From positions 70,817-134,816 of the forward strand of contig NZ_NJGE01000001.1 in NCBI RefSeq assembly GCF_002777915.1: a DNA stretch of 64,000 bases, read 5' to 3'. Source of the DNA: Bartonella tribocorum (GTDB lineage Bacteria > Pseudomonadota > Alphaproteobacteria > Rhizobiales > Rhizobiaceae). This document shows positions 43,842 through 53,895 of this stretch, piece by piece (the stretch's first letter is position 1; each line of letters opens with the position of its first letter). The translations under genes and the position numbers were made by a program. The notes beneath the pieces were generated by a model, which did no database searches, was not told the origin of the DNA, and saw only the letters and a list, made by a program, of their open reading frames with translations.

Positions 43842-44621
43842 ATGAATCAAAATATTTCTTGCCAATTTTTTTCATTTGAGGACGCTGCTCTTGCAGTACG
43901 TCATCGCAAAGGGCGCCATTCTCCAGGTTTGGTTTGGCTTCATGGCTATCAATCCGATATGTTGGGAAGTAAGGCGATGTTGGTTGATCAGTTTGCTCAA
44001 AAAAATGATTTGTCTTGTTTACGTTTTGATTACTCTGGCCATGGGGAATCGGAGGGAGATTTTTTTCAAGGAACGATTTCACGTTGGGTGAGAGAAAGTT
44101 TAGCAACTTTTGAAACTTATTGTGAGGGACCGCAAATTTTGGTTGGTTCCTCTATGGGGGGATGGATTGCACTAAAGCTTGCTATGATGCTAGCGCAGAA
44201 AAATAAGAAGCTTGCTGGTATGATATTAATTGCTCCAGCGCCTGATTTTACAAAAACATTGGTGGAACCAGAGTTAGGCCCTGAAGAATGGAAAATTTTG
44301 GAAGAAAAAGGCTATATTGAACGTCCTGCTGTCGGTGATGAGGAACCGATGCCTTTTACAAGAAAATTGATTGAAGATGGACGCGAAAATTGTGTCATGC
44401 AAGGATGTATTGATGTTGGCTGTCCAATCCATATTCTACAAGGGATGGAAGATGATAAGATACCTTATCAGCATACATTGACTTTACTTGATCATTTACC
44501 TCTTCATGACGTAACATTGACACTTGTGCGTGATGCAGATCACCGTTTTTCTCGTCCGCAAGATTTAGATTGTCTAGAAACAGCCTTGAGATCTTTGATT
44601 AATCAGATTAATGCAACATAA
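43842..44621 (+). CDS. Alpha/beta hydrolase
   Basis: Serine hydrolase of 259 residues, substrate unknown. The oxyanion-region motif WLHGYQSDM, the motif DYSGHGESEG, the nucleophile elbow GSSMGG (Ser catalytic), an acidic residue in the GMEDDKIPY stretch and the late His in DADHRFSRP make a complete triad. No signal peptide, so it is cytosolic. It is divergent from infC, an arrangement common in rhizobia. It is followed after 33 bases by the YgjP-like gene, so the two are probably co-transcribed. It is related to the YheT/dienelactone hydrolase-like group; an esterase or thioesterase role is a guess. Confidence 0.85.
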   Translation: MNQNISCQFFSFEDAALAVRHRKGRHSPGLVWLHGYQSDMLGSKAMLVDQFAQKNDLSCLRFDYSGHGESEGDFFQGTISRWVRESLATFETYCEGPQILVGSSMGGWIALKLAMMLAQKNKKLAGMILIAPAPDFTKTLVEPELGPEEWKILEEKGYIERPAVGDEEPMPFTRKLIEDGRENCVMQGCIDVGCPIHILQGMEDDKIPYQHTLTLLDHLPLHDVTLTLVRDADHRFSRPQDLDCLETALRSLINQINAT

Positions 44622-44654
44622 GGGGGCCCATTTATTGATGATGAAGATAAATAT

Positions 44655-45395
44655 ATGAGCATTTCTGAAAAGCATTTTATTTTTTCTGATCACCCTATCC
44701 CTGTACGAATGCGGGAAAATAGGCATGCGCGCCGTCTTACCTTACGTATTGATGCCAGAAATCAGGAGATTTTTGTAACAATACCACCAGCGATAAATCT
44801 CTGTGCGGTTGAAAGTTTTATTGAAAAACATCGCTCTTGGATTGAAGCGCGTCTTGCTCGTGTACAAATTTCTCATGAAAATGCTTATCTCAAAGAGGGA
44901 GCAACAATTCCCTTATTGGGTGTTTCTCATACCATAAAGCATAGAAAAGGACGTGGGATAACAGAAATTGTTACGGCAGATGCGGAGCAAGGACCTGAAA
45001 TTATTGTTTATGGTCAATTAGAATATCTTCCAAGACGTATTGCTGATGTTTTAAAAAAACAAGCAGCGCTTATTATAACACCTTTGGTTGCACATTATGC
45101 TCATCAGGTAGAGCGTAAAGTCAAATCCATTTGTTATAAAGATACGAGAAGTCGTTGGGGATCTTGTTCAATTGATAAACGTCTTTCTTTTTCTTGGCGC
45201 CTTATTATGGCACCAAAAGAAGTTGTTGAGTATGTTGTTGCCCATGAAGTTGCTCATCTTGTTGAAATGAATCATGGACCAAGATTTTGGGCTCTTTGTG
45301 AGAAACTTTGCCCTGATAGCAAAACATATCGTGCTTGGTTGAAAGAAAATGCTCAGAGACTGCACGCCATTAATTTTGATTCATATAAAGTATAG
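44655..45395 (+). CDS. YgjP/SprT-like zinc metalloprotease (M48-type, DUF45)
   Basis: Cytosolic protein of 246 residues with the zinc motif HEVAHLVEMNH (HExxH plus a downstream His) near residue 197 and the family signature DTRSRWGSCSIDKRLSFSWRL. The N-terminal half (RRLTLRIDARNQEIFVTIPP) is the usual DUF45 sheet. The physiological substrate is unknown. It follows the hydrolase gene closely. Confidence 0.88.
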   Translation: MSISEKHFIFSDHPIPVRMRENRHARRLTLRIDARNQEIFVTIPPAINLCAVESFIEKHRSWIEARLARVQISHENAYLKEGATIPLLGVSHTIKHRKGRGITEIVTADAEQGPEIIVYGQLEYLPRRIADVLKKQAALIITPLVAHYAHQVERKVKSICYKDTRSRWGSCSIDKRLSFSWRLIMAPKEVVEYVVAHEVAHLVEMNHGPRFWALCEKLCPDSKTYRAWLKENAQRLHAINFDSYKV

Positions 45396-45624
45396 TTGTA
45401 AAAAACTTGCAAATGAAAGCACTATTTAACGGAACCTTTTGTTGAGTGTTTCGTTGAGTGCATGCTTCGTCATGCATGATGAGGAAGCCATTGAAGCTCT
45501 CAGCACGATTGTCCTCCCCTGCTTGGTTTGCTGAGTGTCTTCAATGTTTTTGCTTTATCTTTTTTGTTATTCAGCGTAATAACCTTAAGTTCCGATGATT
45601 TATAACAAATAGGAAGGTTTTTTT

Positions 45625-46797
45625 ATGCCTGTTCTTACAGATCCACTTCAGCTATTACAGGCACTTATTCGTTGTCCTTCTGTTACACCTCATGAAGCAG
45701 GGGCTTTATCAGCTTTGGAACAATTTTTGAAGAAAATGGGGTTTCATGTTGAGCGCCCTATTTTTACGGATAAAAATACAGATAATGTTGAAAATCTTTA
45801 TGCAAAAATGGGAAGCGAAGGACCCCATCTTGTGTTTGCGGGTCATACGGATGTTGTACCGCCAGGTGCACTGGAAGATTGGACTTATCCCCCTTTTGAG
45901 GCTGTTATAGATCAGGGAAAATTATATGGGCGGGGTGCTGTTGATATGAAAGGCGGTATTGCTTGTTTTATTGCAGCTTTAGCGCGTGTTTTTGAGAAAC
46001 AATCCATTAAAGGAAGGGTAAGCCTTTTAATTACTGGTGATGAAGAGGGGCCTGCTATTAATGGGACGGTAAAACTTCTCAAATGGGCAGAAAAAAAAGG
46101 CGAAAAATGGACTGCGGCTCTTGTGGGAGAACCAACAAGCGTAAAGACTGTTGGTGATATTATCAAAATTGGTCGCCGCGGATCGATTTCTGGTATCATT
46201 ACCGTGAAAGGTCGTCAAGGTCATGTTGCCTTTCCAGAGCGGGCTGCCAATCCTTTGCCTTTGGCAAGTAAGCTTATTCATGCATTGACACAAACTGCTT
46301 TAGATCAAGGAACAGAGAATTTTCAACCTAGTAATTTAGAGCTAACAACCATTGATACCGGTAATTTGGCGGTCAATGTTATTCCAGCAAAGACAACGGT
46401 TCGTTTTAATATACGCTACAATGATCTTTGGACAAAAGAGACATTGATGAGGGAAATTGAAAAGCGTCTTGCTGTGGTGCAACCAAAAAATAACAATGGT
46501 CAATATCCCTCTTATCAGCTTGAATGGATTCCAAGTTTAGGGGATGTTTTTTTGACCAAAAATGATAAACTTATTCAAGTTTTATCCAATGCTATTAAAA
46601 GTGTAACGGGGAGTTTACCAGAATGTTCCACGTCTGGTGGAACTTCAGATGCGCGATTTATTAAGGATTATTGCCCCGTGGTTGAATTTGGTTTACCGGG
46701 GCAAACGATGCATATGATTGATGAATGTGTAGAACTTGATGCAATAGAAACGCTAACAGCTATTTATGAACGTTTCATTATTGATTTTTTTGCATAA
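45625..46797 (+). CDS. dapE: Succinyl-diaminopimelate desuccinylase
   Basis: Zinc amidohydrolase (M20 family) of the lysine/diaminopimelate pathway. It frees LL-DAP for cell-wall and lysine synthesis. The 390-residue length is normal. Metal and catalytic motifs are visible: [30 protein letters not shown] (catalytic Glu pair) and [18 protein letters not shown] precedes the ATG. The 229-base gap before it contains a small hairpin (TGCATG 45459-45464 / CATGCA 45471-45476) but no gene. Confidence 0.96.
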   Translation: MPVLTDPLQLLQALIRCPSVTPHEAGALSALEQFLKKMGFHVERPIFTDKNTDNVENLYAKMGSEGPHLVFAGHTDVVPPGALEDWTYPPFEAVIDQGKLYGRGAVDMKGGIACFIAALARVFEKQSIKGRVSLLITGDEEGPAINGTVKLLKWAEKKGEKWTAALVGEPTSVKTVGDIIKIGRRGSISGIITVKGRQGHVAFPERAANPLPLASKLIHALTQTALDQGTENFQPSNLELTTIDTGNLAVNVIPAKTTVRFNIRYNDLWTKETLMREIEKRLAVVQPKNNNGQYPSYQLEWIPSLGDVFLTKNDKLIQVLSNAIKSVTGSLPECSTSGGTSDARFIKDYCPVVEFGLPGQTMHMIDECVELDAIETLTAIYERFIIDFFA

Positions 46798-47646
46798 AGA
46801 AATAATTGTTTGGTTCAATAATATCTTTATCTTGTTTTGCTATAAAACCCTTTTGTTGCCACAAAACATTTTCATTTGAGGTGTTGTGGTATAAGGTAAA
46901 ACTTAAATTGTATGAGGTGGTTTTAAAATACAGCATTTTTTTAAGCTGGATTGTTTCTCGTAAAGCCTTCAGTTCAGTGAGCCACATAAGTAGAAAACCA
47001 AGAGAAACCTTTTTTAGAAGTAGGACTGTTTACAGGATCGGATTGGATTAAAAATATTCGTTCTTTAAGGTGTAGGGAAGAAATTAATGTGCAATTCATA
47101 TATGGAAAACAACAAATGTTAATATCACAATTGATGTGATGACAGGTTAAAGCTATAAAAACACATAAGAATATGCTGCTTTTTTAAAAATTTCCTACAA
47201 CATAAATGTGCTTATTTTCACTGTATGTCTTAATATTTTCCACGCTCTTATAAAAAACAATATATCATTGCAGTGTGCATTCACGTGCTTATTCTGAAGA
47301 AACGCTTTCAATGTTTGTTACATTCAACGGTGCTTATGGATAATGTAATATAAAATCTATAGGGCATCACTTCTCTTTACGCTTATGAAAAAAGAGACCA
47401 ACATAAACTTTCTAGCTCAAAATATTGCGATAGCTTTTGGCGTTTGAAATTGTTTATAAACAGCATTTTTACGCCTTTTTAAATAGTTTTTATCTCAAAA
47501 CTTCCTACTTTTAGAGGGTAAGTGGATGGTTGTAATTAATGTATTATAAATAGTTTTGAAATGAAAAAATCTTACGATATTTTTAGTTTCGCTTTTGCTA
47601 TAAAAAAGATAATTATCATTAAAATCAATATATTGTTATAAAAACT
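46798..47646. other. Spacer between convergent dapE and hemW, with repeat copy G
   Basis: About 850 bases. The right half is the integrase fossil at 47272-47640, which abuts the hemW stop. The left half has only AT-rich sequence; small frames there are not supported. Confidence 0.55.
47272..47640 (-). pseudogene. Integrase fossil with 5' flank (copy G)
   Basis: The leftward reading has TTTTTTCATAAGCGTAAAGA, equal to the HKRK arm-domain codons of copy D. Further on comes GTTTCTTCAGAATAAGCACG, matching VSLxQAR with a stop codon inside. The flank keeps TTTGAAATGAAAAAATCTTA and AATTATCATTAAAATCAATA. It is too broken to encode protein. Confidence 0.65.
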
Positions 47647-48846
47647 TTAGTTTGCAAGTTGGTTGATAATGTGATCAAGAACAATACGACCTTTGGTTGT
47701 CGCTTTTAAGCGTTGGTTATCCACCATTTCTACCAATTCTTGGTGTTGTAAATCGATAAGTTTTTCCATTGGGATGCGTTTGGGGCTTAAGGTTTCATAG
47801 CGTGTAAGTTCCAAACCTTCGCAAAGGCGTAACCCCATCAGGAGCATTTCATTTGCTTGTTGCTCAGTGGTTAATCGTTCTGTTTCAATACAGCCATGTC
47901 CTGTTTTTTCGACCAATTCAAGCCACTGTTCGGGGTGCTTTTCATTGATTGTGACATAACGTTCACGGTTTTCAAGGTGTGATAAAGATGTTTTTGGAAA
48001 GGCGGAAGAATGATTTGATATGTTCTCAATAAAACGTCCGTGTGCTCCTGGACCAAAGCCTGCATATTGATGATAACGCCAATAAAGAAGGTTATGTGCT
48101 GATTCAGCACCAGGCATGGCATGGTTTGAGATTTCATAGGCAGGAAGTCCATAAAGAGCTGTTATTTCTTGGGTAAGATGATATAGATCTGCTGCCAGCT
48201 CTGATGGGGGGAGGACAAGCCTTCCTGCATCATGAAGTCGTTTAAAGGCGGTTCCTTCTTCGATTGTCAATTGATAAAGAGAAAGATGATCTGCTGCCAA
48301 ATCAATGGCTTGTACAAGTTCAGATTTCCATTGCTCAAGGGTTTGTTCGGGGCGAGCATAAATAAGATCAAAGGATAAGCGTGGAAAAATTTTCCGTGCT
48401 AAATCAATTGCGTAAAGAGCTTGTTCCACATTATGGAGTCGGCCAAGTTTGCGCAATGCTTTATCATTGAGTGCTTGTATCCCTAGAGATAAGCGGTTAA
48501 CGCCTGCCGCACGGTATCCGCGGAAACGTTCTGCTTCCACACTGGATGGATTTGCTTCCAATGTAATTTCAATTTTATCATCAAGTATCCACTTTCTTGC
48601 CAGTGCTTGCAAAAGGGCATCAACGGTTTGTGGCTCCATAAGAGAGGGGGTTCCCCCACCAATAAAAATACTCGTAATATGACGTGGACCTATTTTATGG
48701 TATTGCGTTTCTATTTCGCGCTCAAAGGCGGTGACAAAACGTGGTTGATCAACACCATGGATACGAACATGTGAATTAAAGTCACAATAGGGACATTTAG
48801 CTGCACAAAAGGGCCAATGGATATAAATGCCAAAAGGTTCATTCAT
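47647..48846 (-). CDS. hemW: Radical SAM heme chaperone HemW
   Basis: Radical SAM family protein that inserts or carries heme; formerly annotated as oxygen-independent coproporphyrinogen oxidase. The 399-residue protein has the cluster motif CAAKCPYC (CxxxCxxC) within the first 25 residues, then [10 protein letters not shown] and [20 protein letters not shown]. It lacks the extra N-terminal cysteine pattern of true HemN. The start ATG overlaps the rdgB stop (ATGA), so the pair is translationally coupled, as in other rhizobia. Confidence 0.94.
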   Translation of the reverse strand: MNEPFGIYIHWPFCAAKCPYCDFNSHVRIHGVDQPRFVTAFEREIETQYHKIGPRHITSIFIGGGTPSLMEPQTVDALLQALARKWILDDKIEITLEANPSSVEAERFRGYRAAGVNRLSLGIQALNDKALRKLGRLHNVEQALYAIDLARKIFPRLSFDLIYARPEQTLEQWKSELVQAIDLAADHLSLYQLTIEEGTAFKRLHDAGRLVLPPSELAADLYHLTQEITALYGLPAYEISNHAMPGAESAHNLLYWRYHQYAGFGPGAHGRFIENISNHSSAFPKTSLSHLENRERYVTINEKHPEQWLELVEKTGHGCIETERLTTEQQANEMLLMGLRLCEGLELTRYETLSPKRIPMEKLIDLQHQELVEMVDNQRLKATTKGRIVLDHIINQLAN

Positions 48847-49490
48847 GAGAATGCCAAAAGGTTTTTTGCCAAAAGTTTAAAAGCCCGTGCGCGATGTGAA
48901 AGAGGGGGAATATCATTGTGTTGCCAGCTGTGTTTTTGTTCTGTTGACATTTCACCAAAGGTATTTTCATATCCATCTGGTAAAAAAATGGGATCAAAGC
49001 CAAAGCCTTTATCGCCCCGTGGAGGCCAAATGAATGTTCCTTCAATGCATCCGTGGAAATAATCTGCGTGGTTATCAGGCCATGCAATGCAAATGACGGA
49101 TATAAAACGGCATTTTCGTTGGTTTTGTTCTCGCGCTCCGATTCTTTGGAGTTCATCTTCTATTTTTTGCATCGCTTTTGAAAAATTACGTGTACCATCG
49201 GCTTGAATCGCCCAATCAGCAGTATAAACGCCTGGCGCACCATCCAATGCATCCACCTCTAATCCTGAATCATCAGAAAGAGCAGGAAGTCCTGTCTTTT
49301 TTGCTGCTGCAAAAGCTTTAATATAAGCATTTTCTTCAAATGTCGTTCCCGTTTCTTTTGGTTCTGGCAAACCAAGCTCTTTTGCTGATTGTATTATTAA
49401 ACCGAAAGGTGCAACCAAAGTGGTGATTTCATGTAATTTACCAGTGTTATGTGTAGCAATGACAAGTTTTTTATTTGCTATGCTTCTCAT
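48843..49490 (-). CDS. rdgB: RdgB/HAM1 family non-canonical purine NTP pyrophosphatase
   Basis: Removes ITP, dITP and XTP from the nucleotide pool. The protein of about 215 residues starts at ATG 49490 (GGAGAAA upstream) with [15 protein letters not shown], and contains [13 protein letters not shown] and the family's [15 protein letters not shown] motif. The open frame reaches 49565, but the extra N-terminus is unlike the family. It forms a two-gene unit with hemW. In many relatives rph lies next to rdgB, between it and hrcA; no rph is visible here. Confidence 0.95.
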   Translation of the reverse strand: MRSIANKKLVIATHNTGKLHEITTLVAPFGLIIQSAKELGLPEPKETGTTFEENAYIKAFAAAKKTGLPALSDDSGLEVDALDGAPGVYTADWAIQADGTRNFSKAMQKIEDELQRIGAREQNQRKCRFISVICIAWPDNHADYFHGCIEGTFIWPPRGDKGFGFDPIFLPDGYENTFGEMSTEQKHSWQHNDIPPLSHRARAFKLLAKNLLAFS

Positions 49491-49966
49491 ATAGATTTCT
49501 CCAAAAATGAAAGGGGAACTATTTTTGTGATAAAAACCAGCTTCAATGCTCATATATACACACATTCTGCTTGATTTTACATGATAGGATTATTTTACAC
49601 GTTTTATGATATTTTATTCAAATAAAAATTTTCGTATTTTGTTAAGACAATGATTGAAAAGACATGAGAGACGATTTTTTTATGAGAGCCTTTTGTAAAA
49701 AAATAATTTTCTACTCATAATGGTTTGTAAACAGCCAAGCTTTTCTTGGTAAGCCCTTGAAGAAGATTAATATCTGTCTTAAATATCCAATCACACTCTA
49801 ATAAAAACAGCTCATGCATAATTCATATACCTTGTATCCTCACTCTAAAAGATGGTGTTTTATGGAGCGATAGGATAATATAGTTTTTATACTACTTTAG
49901 ATTATTTGACCAAACCTTGGCAAAACTTATATAAGAGAAGAGTGTTTTTTAAGTAGTGAAATAATT
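49491..49966. other. Spacer between divergent rdgB and hrcA
   Basis: About 475 bases carrying both promoters. No gene and no trace of rph is seen. No CIRCE inverted repeat (TTAGCACTC-N9-GAGTGCTAA) is visible upstream of hrcA. Confidence 0.55.
49906..49935 (+). promoter_or_regulatory. Candidate housekeeping promoter of hrcA
   Basis: TTGACC (49906-49911) and TATAAG (49930-49935) are 18 bases apart; TATATA at 49928 gives a 16-base spacing. This is a good sigma-70-like pair about 30 bases upstream of the hrcA start. Pattern only; no transcript evidence. Confidence 0.5.
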
Positions 49967-51040
49967 GTGATGAAGCACAAACCTATTGATAATGAACTAA
50001 GATATCTTGATGAGCGTTCGCGTGATATTTTTCGCCATATTGTTGAAGCCTATCTTAATGATGGTGAACCTGTAGGATCACGTAATCTTTCAAGACTTTT
50101 ACAACAGACATTATCACCTGCGACGATTCGCAATGTGATGAGTGATCTTGAACATCTTGGTTTGATTTATGCACCGCATGTTTCAGCAGGGCGAATGCCA
50201 ACCCAATCGGGTTTACGCTTTTTTGTTGATGCATTTATGGAAGCGGGTGATTTGCCAAATGAGGAGCGAGAAAATATTGAAATGCAAGTCAAAGAGGCAG
50301 GGCATGCACAATCGGTTGAACATTTTCTTGTTCAAGCAAGCCGAGTTCTTTCAGATCTCTCCCGTGGGGCAGGGCTTGTTCTTGCAACAAAACAAGAAGG
50401 AACATTAAAACATATTGAATTTGTCCGCCTTGATAGGGAACACGCTCTTGCCGTTTTGGTGACTCAACAAGGTGAGGTTGAAAATCGTATTGTTCATTTG
50501 CCAGAAGGGGTTACCCATGCACAATTGACAGAAGCAACGAATTTTCTCAATGCTCATATTCAAGGACGTACATTGAGTGAAGCTAAAGAAGAAATTGCTT
50601 GTCTGTGTGCAGAGACACGGGCTGCACTTGATGATTTATCACATCATCTTGTTGAGACGGGATTAGCTCTTTGGGGAGGAGAAGATGCTGATCATAAAAT
50701 ACACCTTATTGTTCGTGGACGCAGTAATTTGCTTGAAGATGTGAAAGCAGAAGAAGATTTAGAACGGTTACGCCATTTGTTTGATGATCTTGAAACACGT
50801 GAGAGTATGGCACAGCTTCTCGATTTAACGGATGAAGGTTCAGGGGTTCGAATTTTTATTGGTTCAGAAAATAAGTTATTTTCACTTTCTGGTTCTTCTT
50901 TAGTCGTAGCGCCTTATCGTGATTCACAACAAAGAGTTATTGGTGCTTTAGGCGTTATTGGTCCTACACGGCTTAATTATGCAAGGATTGTGCCGATGGT
51001 TGATTATACAGCTCAACTTGTGTCACAGTTATTGCGTTAA
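49967..51040 (+). CDS. hrcA: Heat-inducible transcription repressor HrcA
   Basis: Represses chaperonin genes by binding the CIRCE operator; activity depends on GroEL. The 357-residue protein has the winged-helix N-terminus (LDERSRDIFRHIVEAYLNDG then VGSRNLSRLL and SPATIRNVMSDLEHLGLI) and the family's C-terminal SSLVVAPY and GVIGPTRLNYARIVP. The codon at 49967 is GTG and the next is ATG (49970); either may initiate. grpE follows, 125 bases downstream, as in other alphaproteobacteria. No CIRCE site is seen in this window, so its target groESL must lie elsewhere. Confidence 0.95.
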   Translation: MMKHKPIDNELRYLDERSRDIFRHIVEAYLNDGEPVGSRNLSRLLQQTLSPATIRNVMSDLEHLGLIYAPHVSAGRMPTQSGLRFFVDAFMEAGDLPNEERENIEMQVKEAGHAQSVEHFLVQASRVLSDLSRGAGLVLATKQEGTLKHIEFVRLDREHALAVLVTQQGEVENRIVHLPEGVTHAQLTEATNFLNAHIQGRTLSEAKEEIACLCAETRAALDDLSHHLVETGLALWGGEDADHKIHLIVRGRSNLLEDVKAEEDLERLRHLFDDLETRESMAQLLDLTDEGSGVRIFIGSENKLFSLSGSSLVVAPYRDSQQRVIGALGVIGPTRLNYARIVPMVDYTAQLVSQLLR

Positions 51041-51165
51041 AACGATGCAGGTAAGTATTTGTACTATAAAAGCTCATTTTATTAATATACATCTACACCT
51101 CTTGATTTTTGTCTGTAAAATTTCGATATCGAGAATAACAAATCTTATGAAGGAATAGAATTTTT

Positions 51166-51837
51166 ATGTCTGATGAAAAAAACAAATTTACTGACGCTTC
51201 ATTTGAAAATTGCGATTTAAAAAATCCCGCTGATCGTAATACACTTAAACAAGCAGCTGATGAACTTTTAAAAACACATAAAACAGAAGCACATGGAGAC
51301 GTTGCAAAAGAAAGTGATGAAGTTGATCCTTTAGCGTCTTTGCAGGATGAAAATAAAGAGCTGAAAGATCAACTTTTACGTCTTGCTGCAGATATGGAAA
51401 ATCTTCGACGTCGTACTGCGCGTGATGTAGCGGATGCGAGAGCTTATTCCATTGCTAATTTTGCACGGGATATGTTATCTGTTTCTGACAATCTCAATCG
51501 CGCTTTGGAAGCGATTCCAGAAGGTGCACGGGAAAGTGATGCTGGTTTGAAATCATTGGCAGAAGGTGTTGAAATGACTGAGCGTGCCATGATGGCAGCA
51601 TTAGAACGTCATGGGGTGCAGAAAATTCATCCAGATGGGCAAAAATTTGATCCTCACTTTCATCAAGCGATGTTTGAAATTCCTAATACTGATGTTCCCG
51701 ATAATACTGTTCAACAAGTTGTTCAAGCCGGTTATATTATCGGGGAAAGGGTTTTACGTCCAGCTATAGTGGGTGTTGCTAAAGGAGGAACAAAAGAAGC
51801 TTCTGTTGAAACTGATTCGGCTAAAACACATCAATAA
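51166..51837 (+). CDS. grpE: DnaK nucleotide exchange factor GrpE
   Basis: Exchanges ADP for ATP on DnaK. The 223-residue protein has a long charged N-terminal coiled coil ([20 protein letters not shown]), the [24 protein letters not shown] helix in two overlapping segments, and the C-terminal wing with [12 protein letters not shown] and [15 protein letters not shown]. It follows hrcA, while its partners dnaK and dnaJ are about 8 kb downstream. Confidence 0.96.
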   Translation: MSDEKNKFTDASFENCDLKNPADRNTLKQAADELLKTHKTEAHGDVAKESDEVDPLASLQDENKELKDQLLRLAADMENLRRRTARDVADARAYSIANFARDMLSVSDNLNRALEAIPEGARESDAGLKSLAEGVEMTERAMMAALERHGVQKIHPDGQKFDPHFHQAMFEIPNTDVPDNTVQQVVQAGYIIGERVLRPAIVGVAKGGTKEASVETDSAKTHQ

Positions 51838-51906
51838 CGAGCCTTCAATGTAAAATGCAGCGTTCCTTGCAATTTTGCATGCATGGGTCTTTTCTCAAAG
51901 AGCTTT

Positions 51907-51930
51907 AAAGGGTGTTACAAACGCCCTTTT
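51907..51930 (+). terminator. Terminator between convergent grpE and thpR
   Basis: 9-bp stem AAAGGGTGT (51907-51915) / ACGCCCTTT (51921-51929) with a 5-base loop, running into TTTTATCTTT. It lies 70 bases after grpE and touches the thpR stop, so it may serve both directions. Confidence 0.78.
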
Positions 51931-52468
51931 ATCTTTGAAGAAGCCAATTTCCTTTTACAATATATGGTGCATCACTTGAGGGAGAGGGTGATAAAAATAA
52001 AACAAAATGATCAACCTCAAAAGGAGGAAATGAAAAATCACCCCGAGAGGACAGATAAGGAGGAAGATCTTCGGATTTAATATCGAGCAGTCGTGCAATA
52101 GTAATATGTGGAGTAAATTCTCTTTTATCAGGCGTTAGCCTTAAATGACTACGAATATATTGCATCTTTTCGTGTAAAAGATTGAGAGTTTCACAAGGTT
52201 CAATGTGAATAACAAGAGAATGTGGAGCGTTTTCTGAACCAAAAATGTCAAAGTCCTTCATTTTTAGCATAAAAGGGGAGAGCTTTATTGTATCAAAGGC
52301 GGATATAAGTGCATCTGCTGTAGCACTTTCAACTTCACCGAAAAAAGACAAAGTGATGTGAAAGTTTTGCGGATTGATCCACTGCGCATTTGGTAAGCCA
52401 TTTTGCAACGATACAAGTTGTTGTGTTGTTTGTTGAGGAATCTGAAGGGCACTAAATAGACGATCCAT
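51929..52468 (-). CDS. thpR: RNA 2',3'-cyclic phosphodiesterase (LigT/ThpR family)
   Basis: 2H-phosphoesterase that opens 2',3'-cyclic phosphates on RNA ends. The two catalytic HxT motifs are HITLSFFGEV and HITIARL, about 85 residues apart, giving a normal 179-residue protein. ATG 52468 has GGAG nine bases upstream and starts MDRLFSALQIP. The frame is open to 52543, but the added residues are not family-like. Biological role in bacteria is poorly known. Confidence 0.9.
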   Translation of the reverse strand: MDRLFSALQIPQQTTQQLVSLQNGLPNAQWINPQNFHITLSFFGEVESATADALISAFDTIKLSPFMLKMKDFDIFGSENAPHSLVIHIEPCETLNLLHEKMQYIRSHLRLTPDKREFTPHITIARLLDIKSEDLPPYLSSRGDFSFPPFEVDHFVLFLSPSPSSDAPYIVKGNWLLQR

Positions 52469-53050
52469 AATATTATCTCCGTTATAATGAAAAGATGCTA
52501 TCTCAAGTGCACTGACGGATAAATTAAAAGTGAAAAATGCCACGGAAAATAAGGCAAGAATATAGAAAAAGAATGTCTAAAAATGTTTACCATAATTATG
52601 AATGTACAAAGCCTGTTTATTTTAAGAAAAGAGTTATGATATCGATAAAAATAAAATTGCGTTTTCATGATATGCATCACAATGATGGGCATTGGGAAAT
52701 TCTTTATGTATTATGAAAGGCGACAACATTTGCAGAAAATAAGGAAAATTGATTGATTTCTAATTTGTAAAATTATCTTGATATTTTTTTTCGCTTAAAA
52801 GAAAGCATACTCAGTGCAAGTAAGTATTCTCTTTTCTGTAAAGATGTAAATCATACGATTGAGCTGGGAAAAAGCCATAATACGTAACAACTATTTAAAT
52901 TAGCCACCAATTTATAATTTTATAATAACTGTTCCAATCTACAATGGATATGAATAGTGTCATAAAAACGGGAAAAGCAATCAAAGTCTAAGATAATAAT
53001 GGAAAGTTTTTTCTCTAAGGGGGATCATCCTTGTTTATGATGAGAAAGCG
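52469..53050. other. Spacer between thpR and ptsH
   Basis: About 580 AT-rich bases. Holds the thpR promoter and the end of the chvI-to-ptsH transcript. In Sinorhizobium ahcY follows ptsH at this point; it is missing here and no remnant is visible. Confidence 0.5.
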
Positions 53051-53344
53051 CTAGTTTTCCTCTCCAAAGTTGTTATTGATGAGTTTTTCAAGAGCATTAA
53101 GAGCATCTGTTGCTTCTGGTCCTGAAACACGGATGGTGAGATTGCACCCAGATGAAGCCGCGAGCATCATAAGCCCCATAATTGATGATCCACCAACGAT
53201 TTTTCCATCCTTTTCAACTTCAACAGTGGCGTTAAAATTATCAACAGTTTGTACAAATTTTGCAGAAGCCCTAGCATGCAACCCACGTTTATTACAGATA
53301 TTGAAATGACGGCTTATACATGGGAGGGTATCTTTGGAGAGCAT
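53051..53344 (-). CDS. ptsH: HPr-family phosphocarrier protein
   Basis: Phosphocarrier of the phosphotransferase system. The protein of about 97 residues has the EI/EIIA phosphorylation site His in NKRGLHARASAKF and the HprK site Ser in GGSSIMGLMMLAAS. No sugar-specific EIIB/EIIC genes are nearby, so its job is probably regulatory (PTS-Ntr type). ATG 53344 was chosen over TTG 53347. It follows the EIIA gene by about 17 bases, in the same transcript as hprK and chvG/chvI. Confidence 0.93.
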   Translation of the reverse strand: MLSKDTLPCISRHFNICNKRGLHARASAKFVQTVDNFNATVEVEKDGKIVGGSSIMGLMMLAASSGCNLTIRVSGPEATDALNALEKLINNNFGEEN

Positions 53345-53361
53345 CAATATTTTATCATCCG

Positions 53362-53760
53362 CTATAAAATCATACTTGGTACATTAATATATTTGCGTCC
53401 TGCTTCTTGTGCTATTCTTAACGCGTCTGATAATGAGATATCAGGACATTTGCGAATAGAAATCAGTTTAATAAGCATGGGCAAATTAACCCCCGCAATC
53501 ATTTCAACGCGTCCTTTTTTAATAGCAGGAATAGCTATATTTGATGGTGTTCCACCGAACACATCTGTTAATATGATGACACCATTATCTGTATTTGTAT
53601 CGGTTACTGCGGCTATAATATCACCTCGGCGCTGATCTATATCGTCATCGGGATAAACGCATATTGTTGCAAACTTTTCTTGTGTTCCAACAACATGTTC
53701 CACGGCATGTAAAAATTCGACAGCCAGCTCACCGTGCGTTACAAGCACGAGTCCAATCAT
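53362..53760 (-). CDS. PTS EIIA component, mannose (ManX/EIIA-Man) type
   Basis: Receives phosphate from HPr. The 132-residue domain starts MIGLVLVTHGELAVEFLHA, with His9 as the phospho-site, and contains VIILTDVFGGTPSNIA. It is a single domain without an EIIB, unlike fused E. coli ManX, and no permease is adjacent. In alphaproteobacteria such EIIA proteins work with HprK and HPr in signalling rather than transport. Confidence 0.92.
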   Translation of the reverse strand: MIGLVLVTHGELAVEFLHAVEHVVGTQEKFATICVYPDDDIDQRRGDIIAAVTDTNTDNGVIILTDVFGGTPSNIAIPAIKKGRVEMIAGVNLPMLIKLISIRKCPDISLSDALRIAQEAGRKYINVPSMIL

Positions 53761-53895
53761 TTACGCAAACTCCTGTTAACTAATAAGGTCCGACCATATT
53801 GGTGGGAAGGATATTTTACAAGGCTTTGTCTTGCTGCCAAGAAAAATTTGCAAAAAAAAGGCAAAAAGTGTGATTTTTTTATCTTTAGAAAAAAA

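Noticed and set aside
49861..49970. Possible CIRCE operator before hrcA
   Set aside because: No TTAGCACTC/GAGTGCTAA inverted repeat is present; only a sigma-70-like promoter pattern is seen.
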